A stretch of DNA of 64,000 bases from assembly GCA_032988165.1 (NCBI GenBank), contig JANTQF010000066.1, positions 1-64,000 of the forward strand. The letters are read 5' to 3'. The stretch is from Emmonsiellopsis sp. PD_33 (Eukaryota > Ascomycota > Eurotiomycetes > Onygenales > Ajellomycetaceae). Below are positions 36,801 to 47,585 of this stretch, piece by piece (the first letter of the stretch is position 1; the number at the start of each line of letters is the position of its first letter). The position numbers and the translations under genes are program-made. The notes under the pieces are model-generated. The model saw only the letters and a list, made by a program, of their open reading frames with translations. It was not told where the DNA came from and did no database searches.

Positions 36801-37685
36801 TCTTCAACGCCCGTTTGGCGCTGGCCTTCAATGTTATCGAGCGCGGAGGCGATTTCTGCCTGTTCCCGAGAATATATTGTATATTCAAGACATCGCCGTT
36901 CCCTGTCTTTGTCTTGGTAGTTTTTAAGCTCGTCCTTCTCTTCCTCTAGCTCCGCAAGTCTTTCGTTGATATAATCCAGCGACTCATCGATCTTCGACCT
37001 CTTATTGTTCGTCTCGTTCATAATTTTCAGCGACTCCGCACGTCGCGCTTCGTATACTTGAGTACCCGCAACCTCTTTGAGAAGGGTGAGGCGTTCCGAA
37101 TCCTTCATGTTCGTCAAAGTCGTGACACGGCCCTGGGGGACAATATAGTACGGATTCGACCGCGAGAAACCAGCGGACTCGAGTAAATTCATCACGTCCG
37201 CCTTGGTGGCATTTTTGCGATCCAGAGTGTATTCGTCCTTCTTCGTCCCAATAGTCCGTCGTAGTATCAGTTCCTTCCTACCCGTGGGAAATCGCTCGTC
37301 GGAGTTATCGAATATAATCTCAACGTAGGCGGACATCACTGCTGAACCGGAACCCTCCTGCTAGCTGTTAGTTACCTTAATCACCCCTAGTAATTGTATA
37401 TAGAGTGCATAACGCGTACATGCAGCAAAGCCTGCCTCTCCTCCCTCCCCATATGAGTATACGCATCGCTGAGCACGAACCGAATGGCCGCGAAGAAATT
37501 ACTCTTTCCCGACCCATTGCGTCCGACGATAACATTGTGTTTTGGAGAAAACGGTTCTATGACCGTTTGATCTTTGTAGCTGTAGCGTAGAGAGAGGTTG
37601 TTAGTCGATCCCCTCGTAAATTAACCAGGAAGCGCCGCGTCACTCACCTCTTAAAGCCCTGGATGATGATCTGTTTGATATACAT
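33810..37685 (-). CDS. SMC3: Cohesin subunit SMC3
   Basis: Five exons: 37685-37648, 37579-37420, 37357-36147, 36082-34182 and 34102-33810; introns of 62-79 bp; 1200 residues, the normal SMC3 length. The ATPase holds sister chromatids together as the SMC1-SMC3-kleisin ring. N-terminal MYIKQIIIQGFKSYKDQTV, Walker A GRNGSGKSN (residues 32-40), then NPYYIVPQGRVTTLTN, typical of SMC3. Two long coiled coils flank the hinge (GVYGTIAELVEVNERY onward, about residues 510-680). The signature LSGGQKS spans the last splice, and Walker B PFYLFDEIDANLD lies in the final exon. The acetyl-acceptor lysine pair expected in SMC3 falls in the RKNATKADVMN neighbourhood but is not assigned exactly. It is divergent from the RIO1 gene, with 380 bp between starts. 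Confidence 0.97.
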
Positions 37686-38065
37686 CTTGCGCCTGGAGGA
37701 TCACGCTGCGGGAAAATAGCGTTTTCTGGGGAGATGGAATCACCATGCGACGCGAACGATGGCACAGAAACGGCCACGATGACGGGTGGGAGGTGGCGGT
37801 GGTGCAAGATGCGGCGGGCGGGAGTGAATCTTTTCGTCCAGGTGAACGCGTTGAGGTCGGGTTGGGATAGGCCGGACGCGTTCCCGATTAGGCATTAGGG
37901 CTTGGGCGTGCCTGGAGGGGCCGGAGCCGGCGAAACGTTTTGGCGGCGGTAAAATACGTCACACTCAGTACGCGGTAAAATACGATATTTTCGACTGATG
38001 AGGGGCAACCAGCAGCTTTTATCCTGCACACCAGGGACACCGCTTCAGGGGATTTCTTCTTCAAA
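37686..38065. promoter_or_regulatory. Shared divergent promoter region, SMC3 / RIO1
   Basis: 380 bp between two ATG codons on opposite strands, GC-rich on the SMC3 side. CGGTAAAATACG occurs twice, near 37,947 and 37,971, about 24 bp apart; these are the only obvious direct repeats here and could be binding sites or chance. Confidence 0.45.
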
Positions 38066-39781
38066 ATGATTGTGAATACTACGGCGACAGCATCTGCTGC
38101 GGGTAACCCCGCTGCTCCCTTGAGCGAAAATGCCATAAATCCTAGCACAACAGAGGTCCCGTCTGACCCCGCCGCGGGGGCTGCTGAACAGGAGGGAGAG
38201 GAGGACGAGGAGGAATACTACGATGATATCTTTGCTGAAGACGATCTTGACGAAGATGACTTTGGCTCCTCCAATCCCGCAGACCTTACAAAGTCATACA
38301 ACCGACAGCGCAGACTAAATGAGCTCTCCGCAGACCCAAATGCCCCCAAGTGGACATATCCCAAAAGCAACCCTCAGAAACCAACAGTAAACACCCAAGC
38401 CCATGTCGACGACCAGATTTCTTCTCTATCACGGCATACCGCCAAGCTACGACTAGATGACCTCCAATCAGGCCTTGGAGCAAAGGGGGACAGGGGCGCA
38501 GACAAAAGCGACCGCGCAACATCCGAACAGGTCCTTGATCCACGCACCCGCATGATCCTCCTGCAGATGATAAACAGAAACGTCGTATCCGAAGTCAACG
38601 GCTGTCTTTCGACAGGAAAAGAAGCAAACGTCTACCACGCCGTCTCCTACCCAGACTCAGACGACAGCGAACCGCTCCAGCGCGCCATCAAAGTCTACAA
38701 GACAAGCATATTGGTCTTCAAAGACAGAGACAAGTACGTCACGGGCGAATTCCGCTTCCGACAGGGCTACAACAAATCCAACAACCGCGCCATGGTCAAA
38801 GTATGGGCGGAGAAGGAGATGCGGAATCTCAAACGACTCTACGCGGCCGGCATCCCCTGTCCCGAACCCCTATATCTCCGCCTGCACGTGCTAGTCATGG
38901 GATTCCTAGGAAACTCCAAGGGCTTCGCGGCCCCACGGTTAAAGGACGTGGAACTCACGGGCCCAGACCCGGAAGAACAATGGCGCTCCCTCTACATCGA
39001 GCTCCTCGGTCACATGCGCACCATGTATCAGGAATGCCGACTCGTCCACGCCGATCTGAGCGAGTATAACATCCTCTACCATAAGAATAAACTCTACATC
39101 ATCGACGTCAGCCAGAGCGTTGAGCACGATCACCCGCGCAGCTTGGAGTTTCTGCGCATGGATATTAAGAACGTCACGGACTTCTTCAGGCGGAAGGGCG
39201 TCCACACGCTTCCTGAACGGACGATATTCGGCTTCATCACGGCGTTTGAGGGCCCGAAGGCAACACCCGGATCGACTGAGATGGCAGACGCGATCGAGAA
39301 GCTGTTTACGACCAGGGATGAGCAGGGTGATGAAAACGCCGCTGACGGCGAGGGGAATGATGAGCTAGACACCGCCGTCTTCCGCCAACAATACATCCCG
39401 CAGACCCTCGAGCAGGTGTACGATGTCGAACGTGACGTCGAGAAACTACGCAAGGGCCAGGGTCAGGACCTCATCTACCGCGAACTACTCGCGAACAAGG
39501 GTGATAACCGAGCCGTTGGCAAAGTGGAGGAGGAAGAGGAGGAGGAGGGGTCTGATGAGTCCGGTGGCGTTTCGTTGTCAGATGAGGGCTCCGAGTCCGG
39601 CGAGGACGGGGAAAAGGTTGACCCTTTTGCTAAGAAGCCGCCTCGTGGGAAGCGGTTTGAGGATAAGGATGCGAAGAGGGACCATAAGAAGCTTGTGAAG
39701 GAGGAGAAGAGAGAGGCGAGGACGAAGAAGATGCCGAAGCATATTAAGAAGAAGCTTATTAATGCGTCGAAGAGGAAGTAG
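38066..39781 (+). CDS. RIO1: RIO1 atypical serine/threonine kinase
   Basis: A single exon of 571 residues. RIO1 acts in late cytoplasmic maturation of the 40S ribosomal subunit (20S pre-rRNA cleavage and release of assembly factors). An acidic N terminus (EEDEEEYYDDIFAEDDLDED) is followed by the RIO domain at about residues 150-390. The ATP loop is GCLSTGKEANVYHA, the ATP-binding Lys lies in RAIKVYKTSILVFKDRDKYV, the catalytic loop is LVHADLSEYN and the metal loop YIIDVSQSVE. The C terminus is acidic, then Lys-rich (MPKHIKKKLINASKRK), as in yeast Rio1, and carries nuclear-localisation-like clusters. The spacing STGKEANVY with the DFFRRKG segment after the metal loop separates RIO1 from RIO2. 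The minus-strand frames inside are shadows. Confidence 0.96.
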   Translation: MIVNTTATASAAGNPAAPLSENAINPSTTEVPSDPAAGAAEQEGEEDEEEYYDDIFAEDDLDEDDFGSSNPADLTKSYNRQRRLNELSADPNAPKWTYPKSNPQKPTVNTQAHVDDQISSLSRHTAKLRLDDLQSGLGAKGDRGADKSDRATSEQVLDPRTRMILLQMINRNVVSEVNGCLSTGKEANVYHAVSYPDSDDSEPLQRAIKVYKTSILVFKDRDKYVTGEFRFRQGYNKSNNRAMVKVWAEKEMRNLKRLYAAGIPCPEPLYLRLHVLVMGFLGNSKGFAAPRLKDVELTGPDPEEQWRSLYIELLGHMRTMYQECRLVHADLSEYNILYHKNKLYIIDVSQSVEHDHPRSLEFLRMDIKNVTDFFRRKGVHTLPERTIFGFITAFEGPKATPGSTEMADAIEKLFTTRDEQGDENAADGEGNDELDTAVFRQQYIPQTLEQVYDVERDVEKLRKGQGQDLIYRELLANKGDNRAVGKVEEEEEEEGSDESGGVSLSDEGSESGEDGEKVDPFAKKPPRGKRFEDKDAKRDHKKLVKEEKREARTKKMPKHIKKKLINASKRK

Positions 39782-40819
39782 AGTTTTTTTTTTTTTTACA
39801 TGTTTGTGTCTTTTGTTTGGTTGGTAATGGGTTTTTTTTTTTGATGAAATGGCATATGGATTAAAAGATATAGATGCATCGCATCGCATTGCATTGGTTG
39901 GGCTGTCGGTTCGTAATGAAATGAAATAGCATGATGTGACGTTATATACGCATATAGATGGAAATAAAGGTATTCTGCTACATGAGTATTAGTGTTATTA
40001 TTTTTCTCTCAAATTGCTTCTTTTCCAATGATCATCACCAAGACAACTATCCATTTCATGCCATTTGTGATTGCCCAAGGGAAGTCCAAGTGTTGGAAAG
40101 CCAAATGACAAATAGTGTGAACGACCCCATATCGAACGAAATAATAAACCCCATCAGAGCTCTCTTTGATCCTCATTCCCTCCCCCTTTCATCACAATGC
40201 TCATCCCCACCACGACCACCAACCACATCACACACACCCACCCCCTCAAATACACACCCAACACCCCACACAGGACGCAACAGATCCAACAGCCATTGCG
40301 AGAACAAATATATAAGCCAGAATACACCATCCAACGAAGAATAGGTATACTGTGCCCATCTATCTGCATATGACTGTAGATCTGACTGCAGGGCCCGGGG
40401 GCGACGAGCATGTAGATGGGGGATGGAGATTAGATATGATGGGGATAAGGGGATGAGAGAGAGCGCTGGAGAGGGGGAAAGGGTTGGAGCCAAATTTTGT
40501 AGGTAGATAGTTTGGCCAGGTTAGAGTTCATCATTTGGGGTGTTGGATTGGGTGGTAGGAAGAGTGAGAGCGCGGGGGTGAGGGGGTGGTGAGGGGGGTG
40601 GAAAGACGGAGAGCAAGCAGATGGGTTAACCAGGAGGTAGTGAACCTTCGAAAAACACCCACTACATGCAAGACCGTGACATTTCGACATTTCCTCGCAA
40701 TAGGCATGGCGTAAGTAGTTTCAGTTGAAGGATATTTTTCACCTAAAATCTCTATAATACATACCCAAATCCACGCCATAGATAGACAGTGTTATATCTA
40801 GGCCAAAAGCGTACCCAAG
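39782..40819. other. Convergent intergenic region with T runs
   Basis: Between the RIO1 and ATG17 stop codons. Two T homopolymer runs (about 39,783-39,798 and 39,831-39,842) follow the RIO1 stop. ORFs on both strands at 40,150-40,780 are in CA/CT-rich simple text and are not supported as genes. Confidence 0.45.
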
Positions 40820-42532
40820 TCAAGTCGGTGAAAGTCTTGGCCCCTTTCTTCGAGAGTTGACCCTCGTCAAAGCTTTCTGAATAACATGTTTTGGTAGTGC
40901 TGGTATGCTATCATCGTCGTCACCGTACATAGTATCGCGCCCTACATCGGCGGTATCCATAACAGTAGCGGGGTGCTCATCAGCTCCCTCCGCTGCCCCA
41001 TTACCCGGGTCCTCCGACTGGTTTTCAACCGGTACCGCCTCAGCCCCTTCCAATCTGCCACCGGAAACCCTCGTAAACTCGACTTTGGCAGGACATCTAC
41101 TCAGTCCCGGCCAAATATCTGACGGCAAGAAGTCGCCATACTCTGCCCGAAAATTCTCACGAGCTTGCACATCCTCATCGTACAATTTATCCAGCTTGAC
41201 TCGTGTTTCATTGAGGATTTTATCAACGTTGGATCGCGCTGCCTTGCGGCGGGCACCTTCGATGATCAGTCTATCGTAAGCGTCCAGGAATCCTTGATAG
41301 AGGCCACGCAAGCCTTCTAGCTCTTCCATGCCGTTCTGGATGTGTCCATGTTCTTCCTTCCAGACCCGGGTAAAGGCGTGGGCCTGGGCGATGTAATCAG
41401 CCAATTGTGACGATGCCACTGTCGACAAACGGTGGAAAATATCAGTCGTCGATGCATAGACTGAATTAAGCGCGTCACGCTGTTCTAACACTCTGTCGAG
41501 TGTTGTTTCCATCTCGGAAATGCGGTCTTGGATTTCGAGCACCACATCCTCCGCTTCGGATGCGTCCTTGGTTAGCACTTGTAGCATTTCCTGATATTCG
41601 GTTTCAGTTATTGGTTCTAGAGGCGCCTGGAGGGTGCCACTGCCATCACCCTCTTGAATTCCGTTTCCAACACTCACACCTACATCGACCCCAGTTGGCA
41701 AATCGCCAGTGATGGAACGGGCCGCTGCCCCACCACCTTCTGTGTGCTTTACTGCCGTTACACAAAGATCGAAATGGCGAACAAGAGATTCTAGAAGGTC
41801 GGCCATATCCTGGGCATGGGCTTCTAGGGAACGTAAAAGTTCCGGAATAAGCGACGGAGACGGGATGCTGATACGTGACGCGGATGGTGAAGATAATGAC
41901 AGGGAAGACGAGGAGCCCAAGCGCTTTTTAACAACGTCACGGTACTTGCCTAGGGCGTGATGAATCGAATGAATGTCATCATCAAAAGCCCGGTTCGACC
42001 GGTCTAACTGGGCTTGCGCAGCGTTGGTGTTATCAATTGAGCCTTTCAACAACGATTGGAGATCCTCGACACCACGATCATCGACAAAATCATAGAGAGA
42101 TTTTGGCTCCTCTCCAGAAGGCCGAAATGCAGCCTCCACTGTAGTATGGCGCAGTACGTCGAGAGTCTCGCTTAGATGGGCATCAACTGTGTCCAGCTCC
42201 TTCAGGGCAGCAGCAAACTCTGAGCGCCCACGGTGAGCTACCCGCTCTACCTCTGTTCTGACGCCATAAAGCAGCCTAAGTTGCTCATCTAAACCCCGTC
42301 GAAGAAATCCTGTTTTGGATGATACGATGACGCTCTCTTCCAGGGCAGCACGGGCTGTTGTGACAATCTCATTCGCCCGCCATACATGATGAATCGACGA
42401 AAGTGATCGTTTTGCGGCGACCAAGTGCGAGACAAGGACTTCGAGTTCGGGCTGCTGGTGTGAAAGGCCGGCCTCCGCGTCCTCCGTTTGGTCAGCGCTC
42501 AAATTGGGCGGATATGCGGTTGGAGGCGCCAT
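40820..42532 (-). CDS. ATG17: Autophagy scaffold protein ATG17
   Basis: A single exon of 570 residues. Atg17 dimers with Atg29 and Atg31 scaffold the phagophore assembly site and bring in Atg13/Atg1. The N terminus QPELEVLVSHLVAAKRSLSS begins the long helical domain; most of the protein is predicted coiled coil (for example EAEDVVLEIQDRISEMETTL). The conserved fungal C-terminal block is ILNETRVKLDKLYDEDVQA, then FLPSDIWPGL. After that comes a low-complexity acidic tail (YGDDDDSIPALPKHVIQKAL). Length is within the usual 430-570 of filamentous fungi. A Ser-rich insert at about residues 215-235 is probably a loop. Start is the ATG at 42532 in a good context. Confidence 0.93.
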   Translation of the reverse strand: MAPPTAYPPNLSADQTEDAEAGLSHQQPELEVLVSHLVAAKRSLSSIHHVWRANEIVTTARAALEESVIVSSKTGFLRRGLDEQLRLLYGVRTEVERVAHRGRSEFAAALKELDTVDAHLSETLDVLRHTTVEAAFRPSGEEPKSLYDFVDDRGVEDLQSLLKGSIDNTNAAQAQLDRSNRAFDDDIHSIHHALGKYRDVVKKRLGSSSSLSLSSPSASRISIPSPSLIPELLRSLEAHAQDMADLLESLVRHFDLCVTAVKHTEGGGAAARSITGDLPTGVDVGVSVGNGIQEGDGSGTLQAPLEPITETEYQEMLQVLTKDASEAEDVVLEIQDRISEMETTLDRVLEQRDALNSVYASTTDIFHRLSTVASSQLADYIAQAHAFTRVWKEEHGHIQNGMEELEGLRGLYQGFLDAYDRLIIEGARRKAARSNVDKILNETRVKLDKLYDEDVQARENFRAEYGDFLPSDIWPGLSRCPAKVEFTRVSGGRLEGAEAVPVENQSEDPGNGAAEGADEHPATVMDTADVGRDTMYGDDDDSIPALPKHVIQKALTRVNSRRKGPRLSPT

Positions 42533-43941
42533 GGTGCAATATTAATAATAGTTATGGGTTTAAAAATTCCCGCACATTGAACACTGCCTTGATCAGGCCA
42601 GTCGCGGTCCAGGGGTTGTAGCAGCCACGATCAGTGAGACAACCAGCTGAGCCTAGGACATCCCAATCCTAAACAGCGAAAGACAGTGGTGCCATCCTGC
42701 TCGATTATTAGCTGAAGTCTTGTGTGCCAGATGTGCGCCCAAGAAGCAGATAGTCATCAACGACGGGATGATAGCGGAAGATCACACATTCTGAGGATAA
42801 AAACCCAGGAGGCAATTCGAAGACCGTACTGGAGAGATGATAAATAAACGCCATCCATATACACCGGTTTCGAATGTAATCCCAAGAACCTTAACGGGAC
42901 CAGGGGCAGCAAAACGCTCCAATTGCTCCAACGACATCCAATTGCATGGACTCAACTGGACAGGGATATCATATGATGCGATGGTGTGCTCAAAGAGACG
43001 GGCAGGACATACCAAAGGACTGTGCGATTTTGCCTCCAGGATCCTCAGCTGGGGTCGAAATGACAATTTTAAAAGCAGGCGATATCGGGCAGCAGATGAG
43101 AATCAATCCTCCAGGGCGTCTATCCCGCGGTAGTGGAGCTCGGTAGCAGCTGTGGGAGGCGATAGTGCTGGACCCAGAGCGGGTTTATTAGGGCATAGAG
43201 AGATAAATGGCGTCAACGGATAGATAGCCCCAAGGTACTCGATAAGCCAGCGGCAGGAATACAGCAGTCTCTACACGGCCAGTCTGAGGCAGTCTCCCAC
43301 TCCTGAGCGAGTGTGGGATGCGTTGACGTTGATATTGAGGCTGAAGCAGACAAAGCCGGCTCACGTGGTGCAAAATCCCGCCGAAATGACGAGCTCAGGC
43401 TGGTCACATGACCGTGGCTGCGGCCCGCAAAAAACCTTCCAAATAGACGGCGCTAGGCCCAAGGCAGACTAGCGGGCGATGGCACCAGATCCGCCGCCAT
43501 CGCGTCAGTTTTGGTGGCAATCTTCATCTGGACAAACCTCACGAGCGGGCTCTGCGCTTTTTATATCTTGCTCTCCGGCTGCCAGCGAGCTAAGACGGCC
43601 ATGGAGAGGACAGCCGCTGGAAAAAGAAAAGAAAGCGCTGCATAATCCTCTCGCTTTACCGCCGCCTTTTTTCGGAAATATCTTTATCGACTTCCCGCTT
43701 ATCGAGACCCCCCCTTCTCACCGTCTCTTCGACTCTATTTGACTCCTTGCTGCCGCTAAGCATAACTCGCCGGGTTCTTCGCCCTCCTTCAGTCGCAATA
43801 TCAGCTCAGGCCCTGCCCCCCCGTCCTCTTTGTTCCTAGAAATTGCCGCCAATTCTTCCATCCCCGTGCCAGACCGGCCACCGCTTCCTCTGTATAAAAG
43901 CCGTTTCCTCCCCCTCCGATCCCGCCTGGAGGACTGCAACA
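42533..43941. promoter_or_regulatory. Divergent upstream region, ATG17 / sconB
   Basis: 1.4 kb between the two start codons. From about 43,620 it becomes pyrimidine-rich toward sconB, as many fungal leaders do. ORFs within are short and unsupported. An in-frame ATG at or before 43,843 would extend SconB by about 33 residues; I treat that as leader. Confidence 0.45.
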
Positions 43942-46056
43942 ATGGCTTCGACTTATGTTGCCGGCCAGCACTCTGCGCCCATTGACGGAGATACTGCCCC
44001 TCACGACTTCAGAGACCACCAGCCTGAGTCGCCCCGAAAACGCAGAAAACTCTCAGAGTCGTCTCCCGCATCAGCATCTTCCAGTTTAGCCCTGTCGACA
44101 GGGCATACTGCGGAGTTGCAATCAGCCTATCCAGACCATTTTGACAATTCAGTTGCCAATGATAACACCGACGCAAAACCCTCCTCCAACCTAGCAGACA
44201 AAACCATTGCGCCGTTCCTCACCAGACACATCCGGGACCACTACGCTCCGATGAATCGATTCGAGCCCACGGAGAGCGAGAAGATACCGCGGAACCCGAA
44301 TTCTAGGTACTGCTATCGGCATAGACCGGACTTGAAATGTAGACGACAAGCGGACGAGTTGTCCATGGACCAGATGCAAAGGGAACTTCAAACACTGTCG
44401 CAAGGAGATCAGCAAAGCATCGCCCATTTTTGGTCCCTCTTCTCCGCCGCTCCGTCAAAGCACCGCAATCTGATGCTTCAGGGCGTACTTGCTCAGTGCT
44501 GTTTCCCCCAACTCTCATTTCTATCTGCGAGTGTGCGGGACTTGATCAGGATCGACTTCCTCTCCGCCCTCCCAACCGAGATATCCTTCAAAATCCTATG
44601 CTACCTCGATACAGCTTCGTTGTGCAAAGCCGCACAGGTCTCCCATCGGTGGAAGTATCTGGCTGACGATGATGTGGTCTGGCACAGAATGTGCGAGCAG
44701 CACATCGATCGCAAGTGCAAGAAGTGCGGATGGGGTCTTCCGCTGCTGGACCGCAAGCGACTGAGGGATTCGAAGCTCCAGATGCAGCTGCGTGCTACCG
44801 GGCAAGGTTTGAAACATGGGCCTTCAAACGCCATCACTGAAAAAGACCATGACGTCGAACTTTCCGAAAACCAACTCACAGTTGCTCCCAAAAGACCACA
44901 CTCCCCAGTCAATTCGGAGTCAGGGGACGAAGACTTCTTCAGGGCCCGGTTCCGACCTTGGAAGGACGTCTACAAGGATAGGTTCAAGGTTGGCACCAAT
45001 TGGAAATACGGTCGTTGCACGACAAAGATATTCCGGGGGCATACCAACGGGGTTATGTGCATGCAGTTTGAAGATAACATCCTCGCCACGGGATCCTACG
45101 ATACCACCATCAAAATCTGGGATACTGAAACCGGCCAGGAACTCCGTACTCTCCGCGGTCATCAATCTGGAATCAGATGCCTTCAGTTTGACGACACCAA
45201 GTTAATCAGCGGCAGCCTCGACCGGACCATCAAGATCTGGAACTGGCGGACTGGAGAATGCCTATCAACTTATACCGGCCACCAAGGCGGAGTCATCTGC
45301 CTCCACTTTGATTCAACTATCCTCGCCTCAGGCTCGATGGACAACACCGTCAAAATCTGGAACTTTGGAGACAAGTCCTCTCGCGTCCTCCGTGGACACA
45401 GAGACTGGGTTAACTCTGTCAAAGTCGACACCGCCTCGCGCACTGTATTTACCGCCTCCGATGATCTGACCGTCCGCCTCTGGGATCTCGATACGGGGAA
45501 TTACATCCACTCCTATGAAGGCCACGTTGGCCAGGTGCAACAAGTCCTACCTCTTCCCCGCGAATTCGAATTCGAAGAACATGACGCCGAATGCGGCGAT
45601 GACGGCCAGAGCACAACCTCCGGTGCCGCGGATTCGGAGATTGAATTCCACCACCACCACGGACCCACATCCGAGCAGCGTGTCGCCTCCCCGCCCCCAT
45701 CCTCAATGTGTCCGTCGTTCGACTCGATATTCAGGGACGGCCGACCCCCTCCGCCTCGATACATGCTCACTGCCGCACTAGACTCCACGCTTCGTCTCTG
45801 GGAAGTACCTACTGGCCGATGCCTACGGACCTTCTTCGGCCATGTCGAGGGTGTATGGTCGATTGGAGCCGATACTCTGCGCCTCGTCTCCGGCGCTCAA
45901 GACAACATGGCCAAAGTCTGGGACCCGCGTACCGGCCGCTGCGAGCGGACGTTCACCGGACATTCCGGACCGATCACTTGCGTTGGACTGAGTGATAGTC
46001 GCTTTGCGACCGGGAGCGAGGATTCGGAAGTCCGCATGTATAGCTTTAGGAGTTAA
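43942..46056 (+). CDS. sconB: Sulfur metabolite repression F-box/WD40 protein SconB (Met30/Scon-2 type)
   Basis: A single exon of 704 residues. Substrate-recognition subunit of an SCF ubiquitin ligase; in Aspergillus (SconB), Neurospora (SCON-2) and yeast (Met30) it shuts down sulfur assimilation by inactivating the bZIP regulator. A Ser-rich nuclear-type N terminus has PRKRRKLS (about residue 30). A conserved pre-F-box segment includes SQGDQQSIAHFWSLFSAA. The F-box is FLSALPTEISFKILCYLDT at about residue 208. A Cys cluster CKKCGWGLPLL follows, then WD40 repeats from about residue 360 (TTKIFRGHTNGVMCMQF) to the C terminus, ending VRMYSFRS. An Asp/His-rich loop (about 550-600) interrupts the propeller before the last repeats. 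The start MASTYVAG is chosen by position and context. Confidence in family identity is high. Confidence 0.95.
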   Translation: MASTYVAGQHSAPIDGDTAPHDFRDHQPESPRKRRKLSESSPASASSSLALSTGHTAELQSAYPDHFDNSVANDNTDAKPSSNLADKTIAPFLTRHIRDHYAPMNRFEPTESEKIPRNPNSRYCYRHRPDLKCRRQADELSMDQMQRELQTLSQGDQQSIAHFWSLFSAAPSKHRNLMLQGVLAQCCFPQLSFLSASVRDLIRIDFLSALPTEISFKILCYLDTASLCKAAQVSHRWKYLADDDVVWHRMCEQHIDRKCKKCGWGLPLLDRKRLRDSKLQMQLRATGQGLKHGPSNAITEKDHDVELSENQLTVAPKRPHSPVNSESGDEDFFRARFRPWKDVYKDRFKVGTNWKYGRCTTKIFRGHTNGVMCMQFEDNILATGSYDTTIKIWDTETGQELRTLRGHQSGIRCLQFDDTKLISGSLDRTIKIWNWRTGECLSTYTGHQGGVICLHFDSTILASGSMDNTVKIWNFGDKSSRVLRGHRDWVNSVKVDTASRTVFTASDDLTVRLWDLDTGNYIHSYEGHVGQVQQVLPLPREFEFEEHDAECGDDGQSTTSGAADSEIEFHHHHGPTSEQRVASPPPSSMCPSFDSIFRDGRPPPPRYMLTAALDSTLRLWEVPTGRCLRTFFGHVEGVWSIGADTLRLVSGAQDNMAKVWDPRTGRCERTFTGHSGPITCVGLSDSRFATGSEDSEVRMYSFRS

Positions 46057-47147
46057 GCTATGTAAGAGGTGTCGTGTCATGTGTTGTATTTTTATATCGT
46101 CATGTTGGTTGGATAGGGGGTTTGTTTGCCCACCCCGGCTTGGGGTTATTATTTCTTTTAGATATATATATATCTGTCACCATGTCTTGTAGTCATTTTC
46201 ATTGGCTTTTATACCCATTTTAATTGATGATTAACTGTGGATGTGTGTCATTGTTCTATTCCCCTTTTCTTTGGTTATTTTAACACCCTTCTTCTCTGTC
46301 CATACAGACCTGTCTCCGTTTTCGACAGACTTATTTATATAGATTGTTTCAATACGTAGATAGGAGATAAAGGAATCAAACAGCCATGAAATAAAAAATT
46401 TTTATTCTCTTTGAATTCTTTTGATGCTCTTGATAATGAGGTATACATACATCCATGGATGTCTACCATATTATCCAACACATAAGTATACAAACTCACC
46501 AGTATGAATGAATAACTGAGCATGCCTGTCTATATCATCACAAGCCTAAACAAATAAAAAAAACACTCACCCTTCACCTCCATGCCAGCTTTACACAGTG
46601 GAATAGGGGAGCTTTGTTAGGGAGGAAGGATGCTGTTACATATGCGAGGTTATCATTATAGGGGGAGGGGAAGTGGTGTGGTGTGGTATGACAAGGAGAG
46701 ATAGATGCCCACCTGAATGAACAGGCTCATTCTATCACCCCCTGAATTATCTTCATTGACTATAATCTAGCTTTGATGAAAGAAATGAACATGGAATGAA
46801 CAATAAGTAAAATTTTCATAATAGAATAACGTATTATTTCCCTGCTCAGGTTAATCTACATAGTAGAATAACTCATGCTCTTCTCCTTCTCTTTATGCAA
46901 TGGAGTGGTATAAATAGGGGAGATGTACCCTCTACCTTCACACATCGAGTCAGTATTCCTTCCAATTACCGTATACATTCCCTCTTGTCGAATCCACCTC
47001 CACGGTCCTGATATAAAAATCCTACACCTCATACCAGGCTGATCACCCACTTACCACCTCCCCTGACTAGCTCGCCCGAATTATAGAGAGCAGGATAATC
47101 CTACATCCCCACCAAACCAGATTTGAAAAGGGAGCGAAGGAGGAAAA
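46057..47147. other. Intergenic, no gene seen
   Basis: The sconB 3' flank (T-rich, with a TATATATATA run near 46,162) and the upstream region of the first CaaX gene. No supported ORF. Confidence 0.45.
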
Positions 47148-47585
47148 ATGGCCAACCAAGCTGCGTCCACCACCACCACGACCATGACAAAAGACCAAAA
47201 GAACCCACCTAAACTAGGTGCTGTGGCAGGTGATTCCAGGAACCCACCACCCACCTCAGTGCAGGATCAGTGTTTGGAACATTCCCATTCAACGCCTAGA
47301 GCCGCGGGGACGCCCACAGTAGACGCAGTATTGCAGCAACATACCAAGCGCCACTATCAGGGGGAGGCAGCCGCGAAGACGCCCGCCGGGTCTACATCAG
47401 GCGCGATAAAGTTGCCGGACACATCCCAGGGGCAGCGGAAGCAGCAGGTCGCCACCACGAAAACATCAGAAACATCCGCGCCGGGCCCCAAGCTGCGGTT
47501 GAAAGGAGGTGGCGATGACGGTAGGGTCCGGACACGATCCAGGAGATTATCGCGCGGCGAGCGCGCATGTTGTGTTATCTTGTAG
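47148..47585 (+). CDS. Small CaaX-box protein, unknown family
   Basis: A single exon of 145 residues, starting MANQAAST with an AAAATGG context. The protein is low-complexity and hydrophilic (Thr, Pro, Gln, Lys), with no fold recognised. The C terminus is the notable part: a basic stretch RVRTRSRRLSRGERA followed by CCVIL at the very end. CVIL fits a CaaX prenylation box, and Leu as the last residue favours geranylgeranylation. The extra Cys before it could be acylated. A polybasic patch next to the lipid is the usual way small GTPases and fungal signalling peptides hold to membranes. The gene lies 456 bp upstream of, and in the same orientation as, another small gene that also ends in a CaaX box. 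I do not recognise a homologous family. Confidence 0.6.
   Translation: MANQAASTTTTTMTKDQKNPPKLGAVAGDSRNPPPTSVQDQCLEHSHSTPRAAGTPTVDAVLQQHTKRHYQGEAAAKTPAGSTSGAIKLPDTSQGQRKQQVATTKTSETSAPGPKLRLKGGGDDGRVRTRSRRLSRGERACCVIL

Noticed and set aside
39130..39889. Minus-strand ORFs within RIO1
   Set aside because: Shadow frames of a well-supported coding exon.
40150..40780. ORFs of 80-128 codons on both strands after RIO1
   Set aside because: CA/CT-rich simple sequence in the convergent 3' region of two real genes.
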